A stretch of DNA of 64,000 bases from Dehalococcoidia bacterium (GCA_020850615.1 JADZEI010000011.1:1-64000); one strand, 5' to 3'; shown: positions 24,959 to 33,391, counted from the first letter of the stretch. Notes: generated by a model not told the origin, from the sequence alone. Numbers and translations: made by a program.

Positions 24959-25644
24959 CACAGGAACGCACGCCACGACTGGAGCGCCTGCTCGAACAGA
25001 CTGCCCGGTTCCTGAGCGGCGGCGGGCTGCACCCGGTGGAGATCCTCCAGCGCGTCGAGGCGGCGGCGTTGGACGGCGCGCGCGGCGAGCTCGTGCCGAA
25101 CGCGGTGCGCGTGACGCTCCACCCGCAGGACTATGCCCGTTACCGGCCGGCCTTCGCGGACCTGCGCGATGAAGTGGTGGCCGTGCTCGACCGGCTGGAG
25201 CGCCGGGAGGGGCTGCGCCACGCCGGCGACCGGCTGGTCGAGTTCACGCAGTCGGACGGGACGTCGCCGGGGCTGCCTGGGATCGCCGCGTTCTTCGCCG
25301 AGACTGCGAACCGTGCGGCCGCGCCCCCACCCGCCGCGACGCAGGTCATCCGGCGGCTGCGCAATGCGACGCTGGTGTTCGACGACGGGCTGCGGGCGCG
25401 GCTGACGCACACGCCGTTCCGGATCGGGCGCGGGCCGGGCAACGACCTGGTGTACCCGAACCTGACGCTGTCGCGGGAGCACGCGGAGGTGGTCTCGACG
25501 CCGCAGGGGCAGCTGATCATCCGCGACCGGGGCAGCCGGAACGGGCTGCTCGTGGATGGCGTGCGCGTGGAAGAGGCAGAATTGGAGCCAGGCCGCCGGG
25601 TATCGCTCGGCGACGTGGAGCTGTGGCTGGAGGAGGGCGCATGA
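24955..25644 (+). CDS. fhaA: FhaA-like protein (DUF3662 plus FHA domain)
   Basis: This 229-residue protein has an N-terminal DUF3662-type domain (about 1-110, LTLHP-like VRVTLHPQDYARYRP) and a C-terminal FHA domain (about 140-225). The phosphothreonine-binding residues are visible in RIGRGPGNDLVYPNLTLSREH and DRGSRNGLLVDG. FhaA binds phosphorylated partners of the Ser/Thr kinase in Actinobacteria. The long linker of the actinobacterial protein is absent. It is translationally coupled to pbpA and to the next FHA gene. Confidence 0.92.
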   Translation: MTQERTPRLERLLEQTARFLSGGGLHPVEILQRVEAAALDGARGELVPNAVRVTLHPQDYARYRPAFADLRDEVVAVLDRLERREGLRHAGDRLVEFTQSDGTSPGLPGIAAFFAETANRAAAPPPAATQVIRRLRNATLVFDDGLRARLTHTPFRIGRGPGNDLVYPNLTLSREHAEVVSTPQGQLIIRDRGSRNGLLVDGVRVEEAELEPGRRVSLGDVELWLEEGA

Positions 25645-26090
25645 ACGACTCGGTCGAGCTGCTGACGCTGCGCCTCGCGCTCATCGGGATCGTGTTCTTC
25701 TTCGTGCTGGCGGCGGCGTTCGCGCTGCGGTCGGGGCTTCGCCCCCGGGCCGTTGCAGCGCCGCGGGTGGCCCCGGAGCCGCGGCGTTCGGGCGCTCGCC
25801 TGGTCCTGACCTCGCCGGCGGGCACGGGCATCGCGCCGGGCACGGAGTTCTTCCTGGCGGGCGAGATGAGCCTGGGGCGGGACGCCACGAACGGCATCGT
25901 GCTGCCGGATGCGTCGGTCTCCGGGCGGCACGCGGTGGTGGAGTACACGCGCACGGGCTGGCGCATGGCGGACCTCGGCAGCACCAACGGGACGATGGTC
26001 AACGGGCGGACGCTGGATGGCCGGGCGGTGCCGCTGCAGGGCGGCGAGCAGATCGTGCTCGGCGCGGTGGTGCTGCGCTTTCAGCCTTGA
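25641..26090 (+). CDS. fhaB: FHA domain membrane protein (FhaB/FipA-like)
   Basis: This 149-residue protein has one N-terminal transmembrane helix (residues 12-32) and a cytoplasmic FHA domain. Phosphothreonine-binding residues appear in LGRDATNGIVLPDASVSGRH and DLGSTNGTMVNG. This is the layout of FhaB/FipA, which connects kinase signals to cell-division proteins. The start overlaps the fhaA stop (ATGA). Its last 10 bp overlap the end of the convergent rodA gene. Confidence 0.92.
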   Translation: MNDSVELLTLRLALIGIVFFFVLAAAFALRSGLRPRAVAAPRVAPEPRRSGARLVLTSPAGTGIAPGTEFFLAGEMSLGRDATNGIVLPDASVSGRHAVVEYTRTGWRMADLGSTNGTMVNGRTLDGRAVPLQGGEQIVLGAVVLRFQP

Positions 26091-27376
26091 CGGCGGACCG
26101 CAGCATCGGACACGCCGAGCAGGCCGCCGATCAGGAGGAAGTTCACGACGAGGCTGGAGCCGCCATAGCTCACGAACGGGAGCGTGATGCCCGTCGTCGG
26201 GATGATGCGGAGGTTGCCGGCGATGATGACCGCGGCCTGGATCGCGATGAGCAGAGCGATGCAGGCACAGAGCAGGCGGCCGTAGGCGTCAGGAACATCG
26301 AGGGCGACGCGGAGGCCGGCGAAGAGCAGGAGCACGTAGAGCAGCACGACACCGAGCGCGCCCGCCAGGCCGAGCTCTTCGCCGATCGCGCTAAAGATGT
26401 AGTCGGTCGGGACGGCGGGGATGGCGGTGGGCTCGCCCATGCCGAGGCCTTCGCCGGTGATGCCGCCCGCCTGGATGGCGTACATGCTCTGGACCGTCTG
26501 GAGGCCGGAGCTGTCGGCGGTCTCGTAGGGGTCGAGCCAGACGTCAATGCGCTCCTGGACGTGGTCGAAGGCATAGTAGCCGACGATGGCGGTCGCGCCG
26601 AGCAAGACGATACCGCCGGCCATGAAGCGGAGCTGCCCGGTGGCGACATAGAGGCCTGCCATCGCGAGGAGGAGGAGGAGGGCGATGCTGCCGAGGTCCT
26701 TGAGCAGGGCGAGGGCGCCGATCGCGACGAGGATCGTGATGAGCAGGGGGACGAGGTAGGGCAGGGTGGAGTAGGTGCGCCCGCCGAAGTGGAGCCTCGA
26801 GGACGCGAGGACGCTCGCCTCTTCGGCGAGGTAACCCGCAAGGAAGATGATAAGGAACAGCTTGATCAGTTCCGTCGTCTGTACCTGTTGACCGGCAACA
26901 TCTACCCAGAGGCGGGCGCCGTAGATCGTCGTCCCGAAGAGGCCAGTGAAGACCAGCAACCCGACCGCGACCAGGGCCGCCGTGTACTTGTACCGGCGCA
27001 GGAGGCTGTACCGCCGGGCGCCGAAGGCGGCGCCGAGCATGCAGACCACGCCGAGCGTGAACCAGTTCGCCTGGTCCTGCGCCACCCCGGGCGAGAGGCG
27101 CGTGACGAAGGCGAGGCCGATCGCGGAGAGGAGCAGAACGGTGGCATACGGGAGCGCGGCCGAGCGCGGCGCGACGACGCGCAGGCCAAGGTGGCCGGCC
27201 ACCGCCACAACGGCGAATTGCGTTAGGATGCGGTCAGACCCGGCGGGCATCGGGAAGGCGGCTGCGTCCAGCGCACGCCAGGCCACCGCCAGGAACGCGA
27301 TGCTGGCGGCCATGAGCACCAGCTCGGTGTTCCGGGCCCCGGAGCGCACTCCGTCGGTTACCGACTGGAAGGCCAT
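26081..27376 (-). CDS. rodA: RodA/FtsW-family SEDS glycosyltransferase
   Basis: This 431-residue polytopic protein has about 11-12 helices and belongs to the SEDS family, which polymerises lipid II into glycan strands. Family marks include QANWFTLGV, the loop GEGLGMGEPTAIPAVPTDYIFSAI split near residue 290, and the C-terminal IPTTGITLPFVSYGGSS. The ATG at 27376 lies only 6 nt from the start of the divergent kinase gene. Neither has an obvious promoter in the gap, so the promoters probably lie inside each other's coding sequence. It faces its likely partner PBP2. Confidence 0.93.
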   Translation of the reverse strand: MAFQSVTDGVRSGARNTELVLMAASIAFLAVAWRALDAAAFPMPAGSDRILTQFAVVAVAGHLGLRVVAPRSAALPYATVLLLSAIGLAFVTRLSPGVAQDQANWFTLGVVCMLGAAFGARRYSLLRRYKYTAALVAVGLLVFTGLFGTTIYGARLWVDVAGQQVQTTELIKLFLIIFLAGYLAEEASVLASSRLHFGGRTYSTLPYLVPLLITILVAIGALALLKDLGSIALLLLLAMAGLYVATGQLRFMAGGIVLLGATAIVGYYAFDHVQERIDVWLDPYETADSSGLQTVQSMYAIQAGGITGEGLGMGEPTAIPAVPTDYIFSAIGEELGLAGALGVVLLYVLLLFAGLRVALDVPDAYGRLLCACIALLIAIQAAVIIAGNLRIIPTTGITLPFVSYGGSSLVVNFLLIGGLLGVSDAAVRRQG

Positions 27377-27382
27377 GGCCGC

Positions 27383-28705
27383 GTGAACCCTGCCGACGTC
27401 ATTGACCAACGATATCGCCTCGAGCGGCTCATCGGAACCGGTGGGATGGCGGATGTATGGCTCGCGGAGGACGAGCGGCTCGGGCGCTGGGTGGCGGTCA
27501 AGCTGCTGCGCGAATCCGCGACGGGCGACGAGGTGGCGGCGTCGATCGAACGCGAGGCGCGGCTGGTCGCGCGGCTGCAGCACCCGAACATCGTGGCGAT
27601 CTACGACGTGGGGCACCGCGACGGGCAGCGCTACCTGGTCATGGAGTATGTGCACGGCCACGCCGTGCGGCAGGTGCTCGAAGCGCGCGGGCGGCTGACC
27701 GAGCAGGAAGCGGTGCGCTACGGCGGCCAGATCGCGGGCGCCCTGCAGTACGCGCACGAGCAGGGCGTCGTCCACTGCGACATCAAGCCCGAGAACATCC
27801 TCGTGAACGAACAGGGTGTGGCAAAGGCGGTCGACTTCGGCGTGGCGGAGACGATCACGCGGACGATGACGCCCGACCAGGCGCGGGACATCCTCGGGAC
27901 GATCGCCTACCTCGCGCCGGAGGTCATCCAGGGGTCGCCGCCGGATGCGCGTTCGGACGTGTACTCGCTCGGCCTGACGATCTACGAGATGGTCGCGGGG
28001 CGGCTGCCGTTTTCGGGCACGACCCCAGCGGCGATCGCCGGGCAGCGCCTCGCGAACGCGGCGCCGCCGCTGCGTGCGTTCGCGCGGGAGGCGTCGGCGG
28101 AGCTCGAATCGGTGCTCGCACGGGCGCTCGCGCTTTCGCCGTACGACCGTTACCAGACGGCGGGCGAGCTCGCGGCGGCGCTGCGGCGCGTGCCCCAGCA
28201 GGCGCGGCCGGCAGCCGTGCCACCGGTCATCGCGACAGCGCCGGTGCCGCCGATCCGGCAGCGGCACCAGACGGCACGCGTGACGCGCGGCCGGCGAGCT
28301 GCGCCCCCGCCGCCACGAGCGACCGGGCCGGGCGGGGCTGCCATCGCGGCGGTCATCGCAGCGCTCGCGCTGGCGCTCGGAGTGGGGATCGCGGCGGCGG
28401 TCGTGCTCAGCCGCGGGGAGGACGACAACGGCGGCGGGCCGGCGCCCACCCCATCGCCGAGCGCGACCCGGACGGCAGCCACGCAGGAGCCCACGGCCAC
28501 CCCGACCCGGCCTTCGGAGCCAACACCGACGGCGACGCCGACTACAGCCCCGACGGAGACACCGACGCCGACCCGGACACCGCCGCCAACGCAAACGCAG
28601 GCGACGCCGACGGCGACGCGCACCCAGCAGGGGAACAACAACCCCACGCCATCGCCGTCGCCGCCGACGGGCACCGCAGCAGCCACGCCGACGGGGCGCC
28701 CGTAG
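27383..28705 (+). CDS. Membrane Ser/Thr protein kinase (PknB-like) with HCD catalytic loop
   Basis: This 440-residue protein has an N-terminal kinase domain (residues 10-270). The glycine loop is IGTGGMADVW, the lysine lies in VAVKLL, the DFG motif in AVDFGVAE and APE in YLAPEV. The catalytic loop reads VVHCDIKPENIL, so the HRD arginine is cysteine while the catalytic Asp and Asn remain. A transmembrane helix follows at about 315-340, then about 100 Thr/Pro-rich residues outside. PASTA domains, usual in PknB, are absent. FHA, PBP2 and RodA genes next door are likely targets. The GTG start is a family-length choice. Confidence 0.92.
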   Translation: MNPADVIDQRYRLERLIGTGGMADVWLAEDERLGRWVAVKLLRESATGDEVAASIEREARLVARLQHPNIVAIYDVGHRDGQRYLVMEYVHGHAVRQVLEARGRLTEQEAVRYGGQIAGALQYAHEQGVVHCDIKPENILVNEQGVAKAVDFGVAETITRTMTPDQARDILGTIAYLAPEVIQGSPPDARSDVYSLGLTIYEMVAGRLPFSGTTPAAIAGQRLANAAPPLRAFAREASAELESVLARALALSPYDRYQTAGELAAALRRVPQQARPAAVPPVIATAPVPPIRQRHQTARVTRGRRAAPPPPRATGPGGAAIAAVIAALALALGVGIAAAVVLSRGEDDNGGGPAPTPSPSATRTAATQEPTATPTRPSEPTPTATPTTAPTETPTPTRTPPPTQTQATPTATRTQQGNNNPTPSPSPPTGTAAATPTGRP

Positions 28706-28812
28706 AGCAGTTCGCCAGCTGGGTGATAAAGCCGTAGCGCATTGCGCGGCACCGCTATCGGGATGAGCGAGCAATCCGTTACACTCCCGCGAATGAGAGT
28801 TATGCAGTCGAG

Positions 28813-29799
28813 ATGAAAGCCGTCGTGATCGCGCGGTACGGGGGCACGGACGTGCTCGAGGTGCGGGATGTCCCCGCGCCGGTGCCAGGGCCGGAGGACC
28901 TGCTCGTGCGCGTGCACGCGGCTGCGCTGAACCGGGCGGACATCCTCCAGCGGATGGGGCAGTACCCGCAGCCCGGGCCCCGGCCGGCGTTCGACATCCC
29001 GGGCCTCGAATTCGCGGGCGAAGTGGTCCAGGTGGGCGAGCGGGTGGAAGGGTTCGCGCTGGGCGAGCGGGTGATGGGGCTGCTGGCGGGCGGTGGGCAG
29101 GCAGAGCAGGTGATCATCCACTGCCGCCAGGCGATGAAGGTGCCGGCGAACCTCACGTGGCCCGAGGCGGGCGCGGTGCCCGAGGTGTACATCACCGCCC
29201 ACGACGCGTTCCGCCAGGCGGAGCTTATCGCAGGCGAGACGGTGCTGGTGCACGCGGCCGGGTCCGGGGTTGGCGTGGCGGCGATCCAGATCGCGAAGGC
29301 GATGGGCGCGTCGCTGGTGATCGGCACCGCGGGCAGCGACGAGAAGCTCGCCCAGGCGAAGGCGCTCGGCATGGACGTGGGCGTGAACTACCGGACGAAC
29401 CCGGACTTCCACACGGCCGTGATGGAAGCGACTGACGGGCGCGGCGCGGACGTCATCCTCGACTCGATCGGCGCGGACTACTGGGAGCGCAACTTTCGGT
29501 CGATTGCGGTCAAGGGGCGGATGGTGGTCATCGGGTTCCAGGGCGGTGCCCGCACGGAGGCGAACCTGGGCCCGCTGCTCCAGCGCCGCGCGACGGTGAT
29601 CGGGACGACGCTGCGGGTGCGTCCGCTCGAAGAGAAGGCGGCGGCAACACGGGCGTTCGAGAAGAGCGTGCTGCCGCACATCGCGACGGGCCGGGTGAAG
29701 GTGGTAGTGGACAAGACGTTCCCGGTGACGGACGTGGCGGCGGCGCACGCGTACCTGGAGTCGAACGCGCAGTTTGGCAAGGTTGTGCTGATCTGCTGA
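28813..29799 (+). CDS. NADPH:quinone oxidoreductase-like zinc-independent dehydrogenase
   Basis: This 328-residue medium-chain dehydrogenase matches the PIG3/QOR branch: AALNRADILQRMGQYPQPG near the N-terminus and Rossmann motif AAGSGVGVAAIQ, with no zinc cysteines. It probably reduces quinones or enones with NADPH. A TACACT box at 28780-28785 would start transcription near 28792. There an upstream ATG opens a seven-codon frame (MRVMQSR) whose stop overlaps this gene's ATG as ATGA. Translation may therefore be coupled to a leader peptide. Confidence 0.92.
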   Translation: MKAVVIARYGGTDVLEVRDVPAPVPGPEDLLVRVHAAALNRADILQRMGQYPQPGPRPAFDIPGLEFAGEVVQVGERVEGFALGERVMGLLAGGGQAEQVIIHCRQAMKVPANLTWPEAGAVPEVYITAHDAFRQAELIAGETVLVHAAGSGVGVAAIQIAKAMGASLVIGTAGSDEKLAQAKALGMDVGVNYRTNPDFHTAVMEATDGRGADVILDSIGADYWERNFRSIAVKGRMVVIGFQGGARTEANLGPLLQRRATVIGTTLRVRPLEEKAAATRAFEKSVLPHIATGRVKVVVDKTFPVTDVAAAHAYLESNAQFGKVVLIC

Positions 29800-29837
29800 G
29801 GGCGAGGTCGCGCCCCCGGCGGGAGGGCGAGGTCGCG

Positions 29838-29996
29838 GCCCTCACCCCCGGCCCCTCTCCCGGAGGGAGAGGGGAGCTCGCGGGGGTACCGTCGTGCCGG
29901 TACCCGGAGCGCTGAGCCCCTGTGGTGGTCGAAGGCTGGCGCGCGGCATGGTACGGACAATCCCGCGGAGCGATGCTCCGCGGCTACGGCTTCGCC
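29838..29996 (+). repeat. Two dispersed repeats between genes
   Basis: 29838-29879 is a copy of the CCCTCACCCCCGGCCCCTCTCCC module with a GGAGGGAGAGGGG arm. 29931-29996 is a type A hairpin repeat: GGCTGGCGCGCGGCATGG, GTACGGACAATC, hairpin CCGCGGAGC-GAT-GCTCCGCGG and tail CTACGGCTTCGCC. Confidence 0.75.
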
Positions 29997-30045
29997 CGTG
30001 TGGGTGGTGGGGTATGATGCCGCGGTCGAGCGGGAGGAGGGGTGG

Positions 30046-30561
30046 ATGCCCGTATCGAATGACCCGGAGATGGCGCGGATTCGCGGCTACCTGCAGGCGC
30101 AGGCGGCGAAGCTGAGCCACGTGGAGCTGGCCGAGAAGGTGCGGGCGGACATGGAGCAGCTCCGCGCGGCGATCGAGGGTGTGGGGGATGCGGCGTTCGG
30201 GGCTATCCCGGCGCCCGATGAGTGGAGCCCGAACGAGATCTGCGCCCACCTGGCGTATACGAGCGGCAACATCGCGGCCGGGATCCGGAGCGTGATCGAC
30301 GGCGGCGGGCAGCCGGAGGGGATCCGCGACCAGATGAGCGCCACGGTGGTCCGGCACACGGGGCCGGAGTGGTGGGAGCGGATGCTGCGGGAGCGCGAGG
30401 AGTTGCTCGCTTATGTCCGGACGGCGCGTGGGGACGAGCACCTGGACGTGACGTGGGACCACCCGATGTTCGGGGACCTGAACTGGCGCGAGTGGTTGCT
30501 GTTCCTGCGGATCCACGACCTGGACCATGCGCGCCAGCTGCAGGCGATCACGGCGGGGTAG
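30046..30561 (+). CDS. DinB family protein
   Basis: This 171-residue protein has the DinB four-helix fold, with DEWSPNEICAHLAYTSGNIAAGI in helix 2 and LRIHDLDHARQL near the C-terminus. These supply the His-rich metal site of the superfamily. Relatives include thiol-dependent transferases and many proteins of unknown role. A GGGAGGAGGGG ribosome site precedes the ATG, and a TATGAT box lies about 30 nt upstream. The next gene follows after 3 nt. Confidence 0.82.
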   Translation: MPVSNDPEMARIRGYLQAQAAKLSHVELAEKVRADMEQLRAAIEGVGDAAFGAIPAPDEWSPNEICAHLAYTSGNIAAGIRSVIDGGGQPEGIRDQMSATVVRHTGPEWWERMLREREELLAYVRTARGDEHLDVTWDHPMFGDLNWREWLLFLRIHDLDHARQLQAITAG

Positions 30562-30564
30562 CTC

Positions 30565-30930
30565 ATGACGCGCCCCACGCGGGCCGAGCGGCAGCGCCTC
30601 CGGGACGCCTACCGGGAGTACCGGATGGAGGTGCTGGCGGCCATCTCCGCGGTGGACCCGTACGGACTGATCGCAGGTGATGCACCGGCCGACGAGTTCG
30701 GCATCGAAGCCGATGCCGTGCTATCGCGGATCGGGTCGGCGGGCGCGGTGGGCGATTGCGCGGCGGTCATTGCGGCGGTGCTGTCGGAGTGGCTGGGATG
30801 GGAAGCCGTGCCGGGGGAGCTCGAGCCGTGTGGGGCCCGGGTGTGGGCCGCGCGGGAGCGGTTCCTCGCGACGCATCAGCGGACAGCGGACCACGGACAA
30901 GGCGGGGACCCGGGTAGCGCTGGGGGGTGA
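30565..30930 (+). CDS. Hypothetical protein with repeat-derived C-terminus
   Basis: This 121-residue soluble protein is helical in its first 100 residues (RAERQRLRDAYREYRMEVLAAI) and I recognise no family. It follows the DinB gene by 3 nt, so the two are probably co-transcribed. The last 17 codons overlap a three-unit heptamer array (30879-30899) and then non-coding-like sequence. The original C-terminus has probably been replaced when the array arose or inserted. Confidence 0.6.
   Translation: MTRPTRAERQRLRDAYREYRMEVLAAISAVDPYGLIAGDAPADEFGIEADAVLSRIGSAGAVGDCAAVIAAVLSEWLGWEAVPGELEPCGARVWAARERFLATHQRTADHGQGGDPGSAGG
30879..30899. repeat. Solo heptamer array, unit CGGACAR
   Basis: Three 7-nt units (GCGGACA, GCGGACC, ACGGACA). 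The unit is the reverse complement of the CCGTTGT array at 60565-60595, so the same unit family occurs twice 30 kb apart. It lies inside the last codons of the preceding gene. Confidence 0.65.
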
Positions 30931-30981
30931 ACACGTTCCGAGCGGGGCCGGGCGGGGCGCTGCGCTTTCGCCCTCGGTTGG

Positions 30982-31293
30982 GGGCTGCCGTGGGGCATGG
31001 GTTGAGCTGACGCCAGCGCCCACGAGGGGCGCGGCTACGTTACTCCGGGCTGACGCGGGGCATGGTACGGACAATCCCGCGGAGCAGTGCTCTGCGGCTA
31101 CGCCTGCGGCGCCTGGGCGTCGTGGGTTGCGGGCTGACGCGGGGCATGGGCACTGGGGGCCGCAGAGTCGATGCTCTGCGACTACGGCTTCGCCACTGGG
31201 TCCGGACCTTCTGCTCCCGGCCAGTGGCGGGCTGTCGCGGGGCATGGGGCGGACAATCCCGCGGGGACGTGCCCCCGCGGCTACGGCTTCGCC
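30982..31293 (+). repeat. Cluster of four dispersed hairpin repeats
   Basis: Four tandemly placed but diverged copies fill the 382-nt gap: 30982-31038 (loop CACGAG, stem GCGCC/GGCGC), 31047-31104, 31130-31194 and 31228-31293. Each has a GGGCTGNCGCGGGGCATGG lead, a hairpin and, in most, the tail CTACGGCTTCGCC. Stem pairs covary: CGCGGAG/CTCCGCG, CGCAGAG/CTCTGCG and CCGCGGGG/CCCCGCGG. No gene is seen here. Confidence 0.8.
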
Positions 31294-31312
31294 TCGCGCT
31301 GGCGCGTCCTCG

Positions 31313-31843
31313 CTACAGGAGCGGCGCCGGGACCGGGCGGATGGGGGTGATGGGGGCCCAGGGGGCGCGGGGGGCGAATTCGAGGGCGGTCCAGGTGCGG
31401 GTGATGTGGACTTCGCGGGCGCGGGAGCTGCGGGCGAGGCAGGGGCCGAGGTTCTCGGTGATCCACTGCCAGGCGAGGCGGGACTCGGGTGCGATCCGGG
31501 CTTCGGCGTCCCAGAACTCGCGCGGGTGCGTCTGCACGCGGCGGCCGCTGCGCTTCGGCGGGATGGCGAGGTGGAGGAGCTCGTGCTTGGCGATGAAGCG
31601 CAGCACTTCGACCGGCGTCTCCGGGTGGTTCAGGACCTGGTGGATGTAGACGGCCGGGAAGACGAGCTCTTCGGAGGCGGTGACGGCGCAGGCGAGCGGG
31701 CGGTGGGCCGCGAAGAACACGGGCACCGGCCCCGGCACGCGCGGGAAGTACAGCGAGCGCACCTCTTCGACCAGCGCGGGGACGTCGATGGAGGTGCGCC
31801 AGAGCGCGGGCTGGAACGGGTGGGGCCGGCGGCGGCCCGGCAC
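31313..31843 (-). CDS. SprT-like zinc metalloprotease-fold protein
   Basis: This 176-residue protein has a zinc-peptidase motif KHELLHL (HExxH) at about residue 88, followed 18 residues later by HPREFWDAEARI. That second element supplies a third ligand in the manner of SprT or YgjP-type proteases. Catalytic His, Glu and His are all present. No signal peptide is seen. The GTG start lies 1 nt after the LCP gene stop codon, so it is translated from the same mRNA. Substrate unknown; the C-terminal 30 residues are Pro/Ala/Arg-rich. Confidence 0.72.
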   Translation of the reverse strand: MPGRRRPHPFQPALWRTSIDVPALVEEVRSLYFPRVPGPVPVFFAAHRPLACAVTASEELVFPAVYIHQVLNHPETPVEVLRFIAKHELLHLAIPPKRSGRRVQTHPREFWDAEARIAPESRLAWQWITENLGPCLARSSRAREVHITRTWTALEFAPRAPWAPITPIRPVPAPLL

Positions 31844-31844
31844 G

Positions 31845-33254
31845 TCAGCGGCCCGACGGGATGCGGAAGTCCCGGCCGATGGCGACGACGATGTCGGGCT
31901 GCGTCTCGGTGGTCTTCTTTTCGACGCGGATCGCGGCGGCGGGGATGTCGAGCCACTTCGCGATGTCCTCGGCGGCGAGGCGCGTTTCGGGGTTGTAGAG
32001 CGTGATCGTGGTGCTCGGCTGGGGCTGGATCGTCGGGCCGAGCTCGACGACCGGAAGGGCCTTCACGTACTTGAGGTAGCGGCCGAGGCCGACGGCGCGG
32101 GCTTCGCCGTCGATCCCGTAGCCGTCCTGGACTTCGACGCTGACGCCGGCGTACTTGGCGGGGAGGAAGGCCTGGCTGATCCAGTACTTCACGTTCTCGG
32201 GGTCCCAGAGAAGCACAGCCGCGCCGCCGGGCGAGGTCCAGCCTTCGACGGTGGGCACGTCGTTGACCGGGTCGGCGACGGAGTACGTCTTCATGCGGCC
32301 GTTGGTCTGCTGGAGGAGCGGCGCGTAGCGGACCATGTCGCCCAGGCCGATGTCAGTTTCGACGGCGCCGCGGTAGGCGTTGTAGAGCTCGGTCGGGTTG
32401 TTCAGGAGAGCCTTCGAGAAGACCTTCGCGACGGCAGCGCGGAGGACGAGCTGCTGCCGCTTGATCCGGTTGAAGTCGCTGTCGTTGCGGTAGCGGCCGA
32501 AGGCGACGGCGTTGTAGCCATCGAGCTCCTGGACGCCTTCGCCGTAGGCGACGTACTGGGCGTTCACGTCGTCGTTCGAATACCACCAGTCGGGGACGGT
32601 GAGCTCGTAGGGGATGTCGAGGGTGATCCCGCCGACGGCGTCGATGAGGTGCTCGACGCCCTGGAAGTTCATCACGACCCAGTGGTCGATTTCGAGGCCG
32701 AAGTTGGCGTTCATGTCGGCGATGAGCTGCTCGGCGCCGGCCTCGACAGTGCCGCCGGCCATGCGCCCGGCGACGTAGGAGGTGTTGATGCGCTCGGGAT
32801 AGGTGCCGTTCGGGCCGTTGATATCGATCCAGAGGTCACGGGGGAAGCTGAGGACGGCGGATTCCTTCGAAACCGGGTCCACGGTGGCGACCATGATCGT
32901 GTCGGTGCGGCCGTCGTATTCGCCTTCGATGGGGCGGCGGTCGACGCCGATGATGAGGATGTTGATGCGCTTGTTGAAGACGCTGCCGGCGCCGGGGTTC
33001 TGGATGCCGATGGTGGCGGGCAGGTCGGGGAGGACCTTGTTCACGAAGGGGAGCGTCTGGCCCGGGAAGAGCGCCGGCCAGATGCGCGTGAGGGTCAGCG
33101 AGGCGGTGTAGAACGCGGCGAACCCGAACGTGATCAGCGCGAGCGAGAAGAGTAGCCGCTGGCCAACCGACAGGTGACGGGGACGCGCTCGAACGGTTGC
33201 GGGGGTGGCGAAGGAGCGGGGGCGCGCTCGAAGCCTGACTTCTTCAACTGCCAT
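31845..33254 (-). CDS. LytR-CpsA-Psr (LCP) family protein with LytR_C domain
   Basis: This 469-residue membrane protein has a short cytoplasmic basic N-terminus, one transmembrane helix (about 33-55), an LCP domain and a C-terminal LytR_C domain. LCP marks are ILIIGVDRRP, RTDTIMVATVD, VLSFPRDLWIDI and FGRYRNDSDFNRIKRQQ, with the arginines that bind polyprenyl phosphate. LCP enzymes attach polymers to peptidoglycan or other acceptors. Two starts are possible, TTG at 33266 and ATG at 33254; I took the ATG. Confidence 0.92.
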   Translation of the reverse strand: MAVEEVRLRARPRSFATPATVRARPRHLSVGQRLLFSLALITFGFAAFYTASLTLTRIWPALFPGQTLPFVNKVLPDLPATIGIQNPGAGSVFNKRINILIIGVDRRPIEGEYDGRTDTIMVATVDPVSKESAVLSFPRDLWIDINGPNGTYPERINTSYVAGRMAGGTVEAGAEQLIADMNANFGLEIDHWVVMNFQGVEHLIDAVGGITLDIPYELTVPDWWYSNDDVNAQYVAYGEGVQELDGYNAVAFGRYRNDSDFNRIKRQQLVLRAAVAKVFSKALLNNPTELYNAYRGAVETDIGLGDMVRYAPLLQQTNGRMKTYSVADPVNDVPTVEGWTSPGGAAVLLWDPENVKYWISQAFLPAKYAGVSVEVQDGYGIDGEARAVGLGRYLKYVKALPVVELGPTIQPQPSTTITLYNPETRLAAEDIAKWLDIPAAAIRVEKKTTETQPDIVVAIGRDFRIPSGR

Positions 33255-33391
33255 CCAGTGTCCCAACCTACTGAGCTACCTGTTCAGGGTCAACGAGGGA
33301 AACACCGGTATCGTTCCGTTATTCCGTCAACTCCAGGCGCGGAGTGTGACGGGGTTCACGAAGCGGAAAGAGAGGGAGGAGAGGTCCCGGC

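Noticed and set aside
30982-31293. Hairpin repeats as ordinary intrinsic terminators
   Set aside because: The hairpins are followed by CTACGGCTTCGCC rather than a T run, occur in clusters of four, and lie in the same orientation irrespective of flanking genes.
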